From the NCBI GenBank assembly GCA_937864115.1, contig CALMII010000003.1:167121-231120 (forward strand): a stretch of 64,000 bases of DNA, in the 5' to 3' direction. Of this stretch, positions 17,145-25,308 are shown in pieces. The position numbers were made by a program, and so were the translations under genes. Below the pieces are notes generated by a model. It was given only the letters and a program-made list of their open reading frames with translations, was not told the DNA's origin and ran no database searches. Each line of letters starts with the position of its first letter. Position 1 is the first letter of the stretch. This DNA comes from an uncultured Steroidobacter sp. Its GTDB lineage: Bacteria > Pseudomonadota > Gammaproteobacteria > Steroidobacterales > Steroidobacteraceae.

Positions 17145-18201
17145 GTCTGAGCGACCCCATCATCCCGTCCAGAACTTCCCACTCATCCGCCGACACCGTT
17201 GTTCCGCCGATCGCGCGGCAGAGATAGTCGGCGAGCCCGAGCGTAAGGCCCTGCAAGTCCTGAGTGCCGAGAATCGATTCGAACAGGATGTTCGCAACTC
17301 GCGGCACGTCTTCCTCACCGGTGGCCTCGATGCTCTCCTCGTTCGCCAGCTCGATCTGCCGGATCAGAGCCTTGGCGACCTGCGCCCGGCCGACCAACTG
17401 CCGGCGCTGTTCGGCCTGGAACTGCTCGATGCGGTTTCTCGGTTTCTGTTCGGCTTCCAGCAGTGGCAACTGATACCCGCTCGTCGCCAGTCGTAGCCCG
17501 GTCGCTTCGACCGCACTGTTCAGCCAGTTGGTGAACGGCCTGACGGTCGGTTTCGGGCTGCGCCGCGCGATCCGCTGCAGCGCGGTGCCGTTCAGGACAA
17601 TCAGCCTGCCACTGATGGCTGTTTCCGATCCGACCTCTATCGTCTGTGCCTCCCCGTGCGGCAGCTTCTTCGACAGATGGCTGGTTGCCGTGCTGAATCC
17701 CATCGCCGCGAAGGCGTCACAGGCTGAAACCCAGATGCCATCCTCACGATGCGCGATGCGGACTCTGCGCTGGTCGTATTGTAGGACCGAGAACTCGGGG
17801 CCCCGCAACTGTCGGATTTCATGACGGTTGGCGGAGCACGGTTCGGCTGGACGGTGTCTGTAGGCGCCGGTTCTTCGGATAGAGGGAATGACTTCTTCGA
17901 AGATCCAGCGTTCGAACTGTTCCGCCGCAGGCAGACGACTGTGGGCAATCAGGCGGTACAGATCGGACTCAGAGCTGATCCGGACTTCCTGCTGGCGACC
18001 GAGGCTATCGACGATGGGGTAACGTTTCGTTACCCCACGGCAGTGATCTCGCAAAGCCTTGTTGTGGTTCGTGTAGCCGAGCATCACAGCCACGTCCTTT
18101 CCTACGAACCATGGGCTGCTATCGATAGTCAGGACGCGGAGCTGCTGCGTAGAAAATGAGAACGAAGTGACTTGAGCCGGCTGCGGAACGAGGGTGAACA
18201 T
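17104..18201 (-). CDS. BRO-N type antirepressor
   Basis: 365 residues. Residues 12-110 are a BRO-N domain (FSTQQLRVLTIDSSPWFVGKDVAVMLGY...AEQFERWIFEEVIPSIRRTG), the DNA-binding module of phage antirepressors. A second, weaker BRO-like module follows at about 135-235 (DGIWVSACDAFAAMGFSTATSHLSKKL). The C-terminal 110 residues are helical. It probably inactivates the prophage repressor. TAGGAG precedes the ATG. The leader upstream (18202-18361) and a C4-like RNA (18362-18428) carry complementary segments that should silence it. Confidence 0.8.
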   Translation of the reverse strand: MFTLVPQPAQVTSFSFSTQQLRVLTIDSSPWFVGKDVAVMLGYTNHNKALRDHCRGVTKRYPIVDSLGRQQEVRISSESDLYRLIAHSRLPAAEQFERWIFEEVIPSIRRTGAYRHRPAEPCSANRHEIRQLRGPEFSVLQYDQRRVRIAHREDGIWVSACDAFAAMGFSTATSHLSKKLPHGEAQTIEVGSETAISGRLIVLNGTALQRIARRSPKPTVRPFTNWLNSAVEATGLRLATSGYQLPLLEAEQKPRNRIEQFQAEQRRQLVGRAQVAKALIRQIELANEESIEATGEEDVPRVANILFESILGTQDLQGLTLGLADYLCRAIGGTTVSADEWEVLDGMMGSLRHDRGQGRTLPNLR

Positions 18202-18361
18202 GGAACATCACTCCTAAGTCGAGAATGTCAGACTTCGGAGAAACGTTCTTAGGTGTCGCCCCGAAGAGGTGTCGGGAGGCTAAGAACCGAAGACTAGCTC
18301 GGCGCGGCTTCTTCCCCTTTCGGGTCTTATATCCGCCGCCCTCCCGACATAGAACTGTCGG
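18202..18361 (-). promoter_or_regulatory. Antirepressor leader with C4 target sites
   Basis: Read on the minus strand, this leader holds TGTCGGGAGGG (near 18348-18338), complementary to the second loop of the C4-like RNA, and GGTTCTTAGCC (18290-18280), complementary to the first loop. A further CCTAAGAAC copy (about 18253-18245) can pair with GTTCTTAG inside the leader, so alternative structures compete. No open frame of note was seen in it. Confidence 0.6.
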
Positions 18362-18428
18362 GCATAAAAAATCCGCATGGCTGTCGGGTGCGGATTCCGC
18401 TAATCATGGAGGTTCTTAGGCTCCGTAG
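18362..18428 (-). ncRNA. C4-like antisense RNA
   Basis: A leftward transcript starting about 18428 would run through two hairpins. The first is GGAG-CCTAAGAAC-CTCC (18424-18408). The second is AATCCGCA with loop CCCGACAGCCA and TGCGGATT (18396-18370), followed by a T-run, so it doubles as terminator. Both loops are complementary to the antirepressor leader just downstream: 8 bp for CTAAGAAC and 7 bp for CCCGACA. Two stem-loops with antisense loops, upstream of an ant gene on the same strand, is the arrangement of the C4 RNA of phages P1 and P7. The 5' end is estimated from the promoter. Confidence 0.75.
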
Positions 18429-18433
18429 AAGCG

Positions 18434-18462
18434 ACCATATGCCCGGCCAATACCGGTGTCAA
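18434..18462 (-). promoter_or_regulatory. Promoter of C4-like RNA and antirepressor
   Basis: On the minus strand TTGACA (18462-18457) is separated by 17 bp from TATGGT (18439-18434). The -35 box is perfect and the -10 is 4 of 6. It reads into the C4-like RNA and, past its terminator, into the antirepressor operon. Confidence 0.75.
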
Positions 18463-18487
18463 GCATGACTTTTGATAGTCTGCATCA

Positions 18488-18505
18488 TTGCTCAAATTTG
18501 AGCAA
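18488..18505. promoter_or_regulatory. Repressor operator site
   Basis: TTGCTCAAATTTGAGCAA, a perfect 18-bp palindrome of the prophage operator family. It lies between the leftward antirepressor promoter (25 bp to its -35) and the rightward baseplate gene at 18629. Confidence 0.65.
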
Positions 18506-18607
18506 GCGCAGTCTTCAGCTCGGCGCTTGCTGCATGCCCTGAACTGAAATCATGGCTTGTCCATACTCGTTCGCTGGCGTTCGTAGGCGTCCGTGGGCGT
18601 CCACTGT

Positions 18608-18619
18608 CGTGACGATACC
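18608..18619 (+). promoter_or_regulatory. CGTGAC start-proximal motif
   Basis: CGTGACGATACC, nearly identical to the motif at 524 (CGTGACAATACC), with 15 nt to the ATG at 18629. This gene follows a leftward block, so it must have its own promoter. Confidence 0.45.
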
Positions 18620-18628
18620 CTCCGGAGA

Positions 18629-19798
18629 ATGAACCGAAGTCCGCCAGCAAGTCAGAAGGCCGATGCGCGCCCGATCAGCTTCCTGCTGGTAGATCAGAGC
18701 AGCACGTCGAACGCTGTCTCCTCGGATCGTGCCGTAACTCTGTACGTAAGGCCCGAAGAGCTTTCCAGGACAGACTCGTCCCGGATCAACGCACAGCAGA
18801 CTCTCGGGACTCAGGCTTGGGCTGACAATTTCGGCCCCGGCATCCCGATCATCAACATCGCCGGGCATACCGGCTGGCGGCGCGGTAGCGATGACCAGGA
18901 TGGCGGCGAGCGGTTCACATCGCTGAAGACTCAGGTCTTCGATGATTGGCATAAGCGGCGGAAGGATGCCGTATCGGCCGGTAGCGACCCAGACAACATC
19001 AAGCTGATCTTCGCCGATGCGCTTGACGGCTTCGCTGTAGTCGTCGTGCCGATGTCGTTCACGCTGTTGCGGAACAAGGCACGTCCCCTTCTCTATCAGT
19101 ATCGGATCGCAATGCAGGTGGTCGATACGAATATCGATCAGCAACAGTACCTCGGGACTGGCTCTCGAGCCGGTACGACCTCTGAACTGCAGGCGAGCGG
19201 ACTGGACAGCCTGATCGGCTCCATCAACCGGATCGAGGAGTACGCGAAGGACGTTCAGAACTTCATTGATCGGACGCTTGCCGTGCCGGTTGCGAAGTTC
19301 ATGAATCAGACCGCGCGCGTGTATCGCGCCGTCGAATCCGCCATCGCGGCCGGCGACAACGTGGCCGAGTCGCTGATCAGCGTTGCGCGAATGTCGTCGC
19401 AGGCCGGGCTCAATCTGTTCCGCACTGCTTCGGCGATCGCGAATCTGCCGTCCCATATCCGCACAAGGATGATGCAGGTCGCAGGTGCTTACTCGAACGT
19501 GTTCTGCGTCCTGCGCAACGCCGTCAACCAGCAGCTGTTCTATCCGGACTACTCGCCGCTGTTCGGTGCTTCGAACTGCTCATCGACAAGCGGCGGCCGT
19601 CCCCCGAGCCCGCTTTCCGGCGTGAACCCGTTCTACTACGTGAATCCGACGCCGCCTGCTCCGCCCGTGCAGGCAACGAGCGAGTCGCAACGGAGCATGA
19701 AGTTGCTCGCCTCCAATGATGTCGTCCTCAACCCAATGAGCGTGCCAGACCTGCGCGCTACCGTAAGCAGCATCGTCGACGGAGTCACGTTCTCATGA
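18629..19798 (+). CDS. Baseplate structural protein
   Basis: 389 residues from ATG 18629, with CCGGAGA as ribosome site; GTG 18593 was rejected. The N-terminal part (INIAGHTGWRRGSDDQDGGERFTSLKTQVFDDWH) followed by a beta stretch (FAVVVVPMSFTLLRNKARPLLYQYRIAMQVVD) looks like a tube-type or baseplate adaptor module. The middle is helical and the end Pro-rich. It lies directly before LysM-gp25 and baseplate J genes. I cannot name the exact subunit. Confidence 0.55.
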   Translation: MNRSPPASQKADARPISFLLVDQSSTSNAVSSDRAVTLYVRPEELSRTDSSRINAQQTLGTQAWADNFGPGIPIINIAGHTGWRRGSDDQDGGERFTSLKTQVFDDWHKRRKDAVSAGSDPDNIKLIFADALDGFAVVVVPMSFTLLRNKARPLLYQYRIAMQVVDTNIDQQQYLGTGSRAGTTSELQASGLDSLIGSINRIEEYAKDVQNFIDRTLAVPVAKFMNQTARVYRAVESAIAAGDNVAESLISVARMSSQAGLNLFRTASAIANLPSHIRTRMMQVAGAYSNVFCVLRNAVNQQLFYPDYSPLFGASNCSSTSGGRPPSPLSGVNPFYYVNPTPPAPPVQATSESQRSMKLLASNDVVLNPMSVPDLRATVSSIVDGVTFS

Positions 19799-20403
19799 AC
19801 ACGATCTTCGACAAGCCGCTCATCGGCTATCGCTTTGTCGAGATTCAGTACGGCGACACGCTGCAGTCGATCGCCGCAAGAGAACTGCAGGATGCGACGC
19901 GCTGGCCGGAACTGATCTCGTTCAATGATCTGCGCCCGCCATACATCGCCGCGGTCGCCAGCGCGGGCGTGCTTCGGTATGGCGATCAGATCCTGATTCC
20001 GGCGCCGACGCCGGTCATTTCGACGACTTCTGATCCGGAGCGGGTCTTCGAGGCGGACATTGCCCTGACGAAGGGCAAGCTCATTGCCGTTGATGGCGAC
20101 TTTGCAGTTGTGGCGGGCCGGCCGAACCTGCACCAGGCGCTGCGACATCGCGTCGAGACAGAGCGCGGTGAGTTGTTGTTCCATCCCGAGTACGGCTCAT
20201 TCGTTCGGCGCCTGATCGGCGCAGTGAATGGCCCGACCAGTTCGCTGCTTGCGGCGCAGTACGCGAAGAGTGCCGTTCTGATGGATCCGCGCGTCGCGAC
20301 AGTTACGCAGGCGACCGCCGAGGTGAGTGGCGACACGATCCGAGTATCGATCGAACTGCAACCGGTTGCGGGCCGGCCGTTCCAGTTGACCGCGGCGCCG
20401 TGA
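19795..20403 (+). CDS. LysM plus gp25-like baseplate wedge protein
   Basis: 202 residues, ATGA overlap with the previous gene. Residues about 15-75 are LysM-like (VEIQYGDTLQSIAARELQDATRW), a peptidoglycan- or assembly-related fold. Residues about 105-195 match the gp25/gpW-type wedge subunit (LHQALRHRVETERGELLFHPEYGSFVRRLIG), whose family has homologues in contractile tails generally. LysM and gp25 are usually separate proteins; here they are fused. Confidence 0.75.
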   Translation: MNTIFDKPLIGYRFVEIQYGDTLQSIAARELQDATRWPELISFNDLRPPYIAAVASAGVLRYGDQILIPAPTPVISTTSDPERVFEADIALTKGKLIAVDGDFAVVAGRPNLHQALRHRVETERGELLFHPEYGSFVRRLIGAVNGPTSSLLAAQYAKSAVLMDPRVATVTQATAEVSGDTIRVSIELQPVAGRPFQLTAAP

Positions 20404-20416
20404 TGGGAGACGCATA

Positions 20417-21538
20417 GTGGCCTTTCAGACGAAGGACTTTTCATCGATCGCCGCCAGCATGATGAACTGGATGCGAGCGACGCAGCGGAAGGTGACCGAC
20501 TTCAACGTCGGCGGCATTGCCCGCACGCTCGTCGAGGCGCCGGCTGCCGAGGTCGACGAACTGTATCAGCAGATCTTCATCGGCCTGAAAGAAGCGATTC
20601 CTGTCTCTGTCTATCACTCGTTCGAGTTCGATGCATTGCCTGCTGCTCCCGCGAGCGGACTCGTCACCGTGACGGTCACGAGCGCGGCATCCGCCATCGT
20701 AATCAGCGCTGGCACGACGTTCGTGCCGGCGACCGGCGGTGTTCAGTATCAGGCGATTCAGAACGTCACGATCTCGCCAGGGAATACGACCGTCGACGTT
20801 GCGGTCGCCGCGGTCGATCCTGGCCTCGCCGGCAACATTCCAGCCGAGACTGAGTTCACGTTGAGTCCGTCGCCGACCGGCTTCATCAGCGCTGAAAACG
20901 GAGCCGCCTTCATCAATGGCGCCGACGCCGAGACCGAGGAGTCTCGCAAGGCTCGCTTTCGCTCGTACATTCAGTCGCTTTCTCGAGGCACGGTCCCCTC
21001 TCTGCACTATGGCATGCGGACTGCCTTCCTGGCGGACGCCGCCGGCAATCCCATCGAGCGCGTCATATACACATCTGTCGTAGAGCCACACGAGGAAGAC
21101 GAGGAAGAGGAGCCCGGCTACGTCAATTGCTACATCCATAACGGCGTTGGGAGCACGTCTGTCCAACTCGTGAATCGAGCGCGAACAGTGCTTTACGGCT
21201 ACTACGACGCGAACAACAACGCTGTGCCTGGATGGAAGGCGGCCGGTACGCGTGTCACCGTGGCTGCCGCAACCGAAGTGCCTCTGAACGTCACCGGGAC
21301 AGTGTCGGTGCTGGCCGGATATTCCGGCTCCGAACTCGCCGCGCAGGCAACGATCGCGGTTCGGACATACATCCTGTCGTTAGGCATCGGACAGGCCGCT
21401 CTGTACTCCGACCTGATCGCGATGATCAAGCAGATCGCTGGCATCTATGATGTCACGCTGTCATCGCCATCGGCGAACACGACGGCGGATAGCGACGAGA
21501 AATTGATGCCCGTGACAATAACGATCACCGCGGCGTAG
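20417..21538 (+). CDS. Baseplate J-like wedge protein
   Basis: 373 residues from GTG with ribosome site GGGAGA. It has the baseplate J pattern: helical start (GGIARTLVEAPAAEVDELYQQIF), beta domain with IPAETEFTLSPSPTGFISAEN, then the conserved ETEESRKARFRSYIQSLSRGT and a C-terminal GYSGSELAAQATIAVRTYI. It forms the wedge ring around the hub. Confidence 0.85.
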   Translation: MAFQTKDFSSIAASMMNWMRATQRKVTDFNVGGIARTLVEAPAAEVDELYQQIFIGLKEAIPVSVYHSFEFDALPAAPASGLVTVTVTSAASAIVISAGTTFVPATGGVQYQAIQNVTISPGNTTVDVAVAAVDPGLAGNIPAETEFTLSPSPTGFISAENGAAFINGADAETEESRKARFRSYIQSLSRGTVPSLHYGMRTAFLADAAGNPIERVIYTSVVEPHEEDEEEEPGYVNCYIHNGVGSTSVQLVNRARTVLYGYYDANNNAVPGWKAAGTRVTVAAATEVPLNVTGTVSVLAGYSGSELAAQATIAVRTYILSLGIGQAALYSDLIAMIKQIAGIYDVTLSSPSANTTADSDEKLMPVTITITAA

Positions 21539-21540
21539 CG

Positions 21541-22866
21541 ATGCAACTTACGACAAAGCTGCTGTCTAGCATCAACCGGGTCTTCGAAAAAGACCCGGAG
21601 CGATTCCTCGCGCTTCGCCTCCGGCACAGCGCACCCATGAACTGGGATATTGCCGATGCCGTTCTGCGCACCTTCGTCGCGGACCTGCCCCAGAACAATC
21701 TGTCTGTCGACCTTCGGCAGTACACCCTTTCGTCGCTGGCGACATTCCTTGCCGCCCAGCCAGGCTATCAAGTCATTCTGCCGCCGGACCCGTTGCCACC
21801 AGTCTCTGCTACGACGCTGATTGATGGCGAGGGCGACATCAACGAATCGAACGGAGATCACCTGTACGCATACAGCAGCCTGCTGTGGTCGTACATGGAG
21901 GCCAACGCGGTCGAACTGACGACGGCGCGTGCGCAGATCGTCGAGGCGATTGAACAGCTCAGCACGCGCACGGCAGATGCGGAATGGCTCGACGAGTTGG
22001 GGAGCTACTACGCGGTTGAGCGTCGGCCAGGCGAGCTCGATGCTCAGTACGGGCCGCGCATCATTGCGACGGTTCTCATGCCGCGCGGCAACAACATTGC
22101 GATCGCGGCGGCTATTGAGCAGGTGTCGAACGGACTGCGCGCCCGCATTGTCGACTCGGTCGACACACCGGTGATCAATCGCTTCCGTAACGGCTCCATC
22201 CTCTTCAATGGCGCATTCCCGCACGCCTCCGGCGAAGGGATCTACGCTCACAATCTGTTCGATGCACTCTTCGACGTCGACTTCTCGAGTCCGATCGCGT
22301 TCGATGCAGCGCGTATCGCTGCGATCATCAATGACTTCCGTGATGCCGGCAATCACCTGCGCAGGATGTCGCTTTCAGGGTCCATGCAGGATGCGGTCGA
22401 TAGCGGGTCATGGCAGGACTTTGTCACGATCGCTGGCTCGCTGACCGCGCGCGGCGCGGGCGCTACAGCTACTGCTATCGCTCCGAATGCCAGCGCCAGC
22501 GCTGGCGTTGTGATCTCCGCCCCGGGCGCAGCGGCTTCGACTCTCGCGCCCAGCGCGACCGCCGGCGAGCCATCGCCTGGAGTCGCGGAGGGATTGGGCA
22601 CAGTTTCGACTGTAGCTGCTCCAAACGCGCAGATCTCGGCGGGCGCGAGACCGTCGGCGGCGGGTCCCGGCGTGGCGACTGTTTCCGCTCCGTCAGCGAC
22701 GGTGTCCGTAGTACCGACCGAGATTCTGAACATCGCGATCGAGCCGTTCTCAGAGACGTATGTGTCGGCTGTCGCGCGGCGCCACAACGGCGATCTGACA
22801 CGCAACGGCGCAGAGGTCTACGACAGCGGCGACGAGACCTTCGAGATCACCATTACTGGCGCGTAG
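21541..22866 (+). CDS. Baseplate/tail-fibre attachment protein with low-complexity insert
   Basis: 441 residues following baseplate J, where tail protein I-like wedge subunits sit. Residues 1-290 are mixed, with a helical core (LSTRTADAEWLDELGSYYAVERRPGELDAQYGPRIIATVL) seen in such wedge proteins. Residues about 300-385 are Ala/Ser/Pro/Gly-rich low complexity, then a beta end (ETFEITITGA). It probably links baseplate to fibres. Family assignment is tentative. Confidence 0.55.
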   Translation: MQLTTKLLSSINRVFEKDPERFLALRLRHSAPMNWDIADAVLRTFVADLPQNNLSVDLRQYTLSSLATFLAAQPGYQVILPPDPLPPVSATTLIDGEGDINESNGDHLYAYSSLLWSYMEANAVELTTARAQIVEAIEQLSTRTADAEWLDELGSYYAVERRPGELDAQYGPRIIATVLMPRGNNIAIAAAIEQVSNGLRARIVDSVDTPVINRFRNGSILFNGAFPHASGEGIYAHNLFDALFDVDFSSPIAFDAARIAAIINDFRDAGNHLRRMSLSGSMQDAVDSGSWQDFVTIAGSLTARGAGATATAIAPNASASAGVVISAPGAAASTLAPSATAGEPSPGVAEGLGTVSTVAAPNAQISAGARPSAAGPGVATVSAPSATVSVVPTEILNIAIEPFSETYVSAVARRHNGDLTRNGAEVYDSGDETFEITITGA

Positions 22867-22913
22867 GGTCGTGACACGACACTGATGCCCGAACCTTCGT
22901 GGGTGGGTGTCAT

Positions 22914-23366
22914 GTGGGCCTGATTCAACTCCTTGAGCATTCGGACCGAGCGCGCGGCACGCTGGCGTACAACGTGTACTGGCGCGGTCGTCTCATTGAG
23001 TCGGTCCGTGAGGAAAACCTCATCGTCGACAACATGAAGACGATGATGTCCCATCTCGTCGCTGGCGATACGACGAACCGCACAATCACAAAGATCGGGT
23101 TCGGATCGGACGGGACCTCGCCGATCGCCAGCAATACCACGCTCACGGATCTGTACGCACGCACCATTGGTGCCGCCTCCTATCCGACCTCCTCGTCAGT
23201 TCAGTTCGCATGGGAGCTGCAGAGCACCGAAGCGAACGGCCTGTCCATCCGCGAGTTCGCCCTGCTGAGCGCGAACAACGGAATGTTCGCGCGCCGAACG
23301 CGCGCAACCGCAATCGTGAAGACCAGTGACATTTCCCTGACCGGTACGTGGGGGATCAGTTTCTAA
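22914..23366 (+). CDS. Tail fibre-associated protein
   Basis: 150 residues from GTG 22914, with GGGTGGG upstream; GTG 22899 is an alternative. The sequence (YNVYWRGRLIESVREENLIVDNMKTMMSHLVAGD...ITKIGFGSDGTSP) is like short phage tail fibre N-terminal or fibre-adaptor proteins found between wedge and fibre genes. It overlaps the fibre start (TAATG). A palindrome GTCGTGACACGAC (22868-22880) precedes it. Confidence 0.55.
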   Translation: MGLIQLLEHSDRARGTLAYNVYWRGRLIESVREENLIVDNMKTMMSHLVAGDTTNRTITKIGFGSDGTSPIASNTTLTDLYARTIGAASYPTSSSVQFAWELQSTEANGLSIREFALLSANNGMFARRTRATAIVKTSDISLTGTWGISF

Positions 23367-24493
23367 TGGCCAACAATCCCGAAAACGTGCTCTGGGAATC
23401 AGGCGTCTACCAGTTCGAGACGACCGATCCCATCCAGGGCGGCGCCGGCGGCATCGATAACTTGCCGCATGTCCAACTCGGCGGACGCACGCTGTTTCTG
23501 AAAGCGCGCCAGGACGCGATCGCATCGCAGGCCGGATTGACGCCGAGCGATTCAGATCAGGTGCAAGGCGTCGCCTGCACGGTACTGCATGTGCAGACCA
23601 TTCCGGCGCTACGGGCATGCCCCGTTCCAGCCATCTCCAACGCGCGCATCGCCATGGTTATCACGGCAGGCGGCGCAACGCTCGGAGATGGCCTCGGCGG
23701 CACGTATCGCTGGTCGTTCAACTCGACGGCTGCCGACGACGGCTTCAACGTGGTTCGCCCCAACACGAACCCAGCTTCCGGTCGCTGGCTGCTGATTCTG
23801 CCAAATCCCGCCGGCCTCAATGCCAATCTGCTGAACGGGCAAGCCGCGTCCTACTACCTGAACGCGAGCAACCTGAATGCCGGCACAGTTCCGACTGCGC
23901 GCCTCGGTTCCGGCGCGGCGAATACGACGACCTATCTTCGTGGCGACCAGGTGTGGTCGACGGTGAATGCGGTCTCACTCAACGGCCAGGCCGCTGCTTT
24001 CTATCAGAACGCATCGAACATCAATGCCGGCACATTGGCGACGGCCCGGATGGGAAGCGGTGCGCCAGACAGCAGCAACTACCTGCGCGGTGACGGCGTC
24101 TGGGCCGCGGTGAATGCGTCAACATTGGGAGGACAATCCTCCGCGTACTTCCTGAACGCCAGCAATCTGAATGCAGGCACGGTACCGACGGCCCGACTCG
24201 GCTCTGGAACGGCGAACGGCTCGACCTTCCTGCGCGGCGACAACGTGTGGTCGCAGGTCGACGCGGCGCTGCTCAACGGACTCTCTGCCTCGCATTTCCT
24301 TAACGCCAGCAATCTGAATGCCGGCGCGATCTCCGCTTCCCTCGTTCCGCTCAACGCGGTGTCGCAGCATCAGGGCAACCTGAAAACGCGAAACTTCCCG
24401 GGAAAGGTCGGCACCAACGTGACGCTCGCTGCTGGATCTGGACCGCCGAGTATCTCCGGGTCGAATGACGGCGACGTGTGGGAGTACTACTGA
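23366..24493 (+). CDS. Tail fibre protein with tandem repeats
   Basis: 375 residues from ATG 23366. After a 150-residue N-terminal part (with TYRWSFNSTAADDGFNVVRPN, a beta-helix-like motif), about four repeats of some 45 residues follow (YYLNASNLNAGTVPTARLGSG...TYLRGDQVW). The end is a short beta domain ending GDVWEYY. Repeats of this type form trimeric fibre shafts. It is the main candidate receptor-binding fibre in the window. It carries no DGR variable repeat. Confidence 0.8.
   Translation: MANNPENVLWESGVYQFETTDPIQGGAGGIDNLPHVQLGGRTLFLKARQDAIASQAGLTPSDSDQVQGVACTVLHVQTIPALRACPVPAISNARIAMVITAGGATLGDGLGGTYRWSFNSTAADDGFNVVRPNTNPASGRWLLILPNPAGLNANLLNGQAASYYLNASNLNAGTVPTARLGSGAANTTTYLRGDQVWSTVNAVSLNGQAAAFYQNASNINAGTLATARMGSGAPDSSNYLRGDGVWAAVNASTLGGQSSAYFLNASNLNAGTVPTARLGSGTANGSTFLRGDNVWSQVDAALLNGLSASHFLNASNLNAGAISASLVPLNAVSQHQGNLKTRNFPGKVGTNVTLAAGSGPPSISGSNDGDVWEYY
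23828..24330 (+). repeat. Fibre shaft repeats
   Basis: Degenerate in-frame repeats of about 140 bp inside the tail fibre gene, each encoding a Gln/Ser-Tyr-Phe-Leu-Asn-Ala-Ser-Asn-Leu-Asn-Ala-Gly unit followed by a LRGD-x-VW unit. Copy number could change by recombination. Confidence 0.7.
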
Positions 24494-24496
24494 GCC

Positions 24497-25012
24497 ATGG
24501 TTGCTGAGCGCTGGGTAAACGGCAGTGGCACGGCTCGAAAGATCAGAGAGCGCTGGGTCAACGACGGCGGCACCGCTCGGAAGATCAAAGAGCGCTGGGT
24601 CAACGACGGCGGCACCGCTCGGTGCATTTATCGGAGTGAAATAGTCAATCCGAATCTCACCTTGGTCACCATCTCGAGCTGGCGATCGAACCAAGACACC
24701 AGCGCGATACTGGCGGTGAGACCGGATGGATCTGTCTATGCCTACGACCTCAGCATTCTGACATCTGTAACGCCGTGGCTGATCCCGCCCGGCAATGAAG
24801 CCTCGTACGAGTGCATGGCTACGAGAATATCTGGGCAGACTGTATCGGGGACGGTGGGGTCGTGGCTCTCGCTCGGGCAGGAGCAATTCTGGAGTTTGAC
24901 GACAACGGGAGTTGGGGTCCGGCTAGCCAATATTCGAATCGATATCCGCCTGATCGGTACTACGACAATTCTCGGCTCATTCACCGTCAGCTTCATGGTG
25001 GAGAGGGGATGA
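24497..25012 (+). CDS. Fibre-region protein with 14-residue N-terminal repeats
   Basis: 171 residues. The first 45 residues are three copies of ERWVNDGGTARKIK (last copy cut short). The rest is a beta-rich domain (TLVTISSWRSNQD...IRIDIRLIGTTTILGSFTVSF). It lies between tail fibre and lysis genes, so it may be a fibre tip, adhesin or fibre assembly protein. No ribosome site is obvious. Not recognised. Confidence 0.5.
   Translation: MVAERWVNGSGTARKIRERWVNDGGTARKIKERWVNDGGTARCIYRSEIVNPNLTLVTISSWRSNQDTSAILAVRPDGSVYAYDLSILTSVTPWLIPPGNEASYECMATRISGQTVSGTVGSWLSLGQEQFWSLTTTGVGVRLANIRIDIRLIGTTTILGSFTVSFMVERG
24506..24625 (+). repeat. 42-bp tandem repeat
   Basis: Units at 24506, 24548 and 24590 (last truncated at 36 bp). 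Units two and three are nearly identical over their shared length and unit one differs at several positions. The period is a multiple of three, so copy-number change would keep the frame. Confidence 0.85.
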
Positions 25013-25308
25013 TGAATGAGGAACACGCGTTCCAACTGTGGCTCACCATCCTGTCGTTCGCGCTGGGCGGTCTCGGCGTCGTCGTTTGGTACTTCCTTCA
25101 GAAGGTAATGGACATGCCGGCAACGTACGCCACAAAGGGTGATCTGAAAGTCGCGACGGACGGCTGGAAGGAAGAGATGCGCGCCATGCGCGAAGAGCGC
25201 CGTGAGGACAACCGGAACACGCAGGGAAAGCTGGACAAGATCGACGACACCGTCACTGGCATCCATCGGCGTATCGACACGCTTGTTCACGGCGGAAAGG
25301 TCGAATGA
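25009..25308 (+). CDS. Small membrane protein with coiled coil, lysis region
   Basis: 99 residues from ATG 25009, right after GAGAGGGG. Residues 10-32 form one transmembrane helix (LTILSFALGGLGVVVWYFL). The rest is a charged coiled coil (WKEEMRAMREERREDN). Such anchor-plus-coil proteins occur beside endolysin genes (XhlA- or Mu gp25-like) and may assist lysis. It overlaps the endolysin start by ATGA. Confidence 0.6.
   Translation: MMNEEHAFQLWLTILSFALGGLGVVVWYFLQKVMDMPATYATKGDLKVATDGWKEEMRAMREERREDNRNTQGKLDKIDDTVTGIHRRIDTLVHGGKVE

Noticed and set aside
22869..22880. GTCGTGACACGAC before the fibre adaptor as the same motif
   Set aside because: A palindrome with no start codon at 14-15 nt; kept as a note, not as a promoter.
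23828..24625. CRISPR array
   Set aside because: The repeats are in frame inside proteins, of varying sequence, without unique spacers of constant length.
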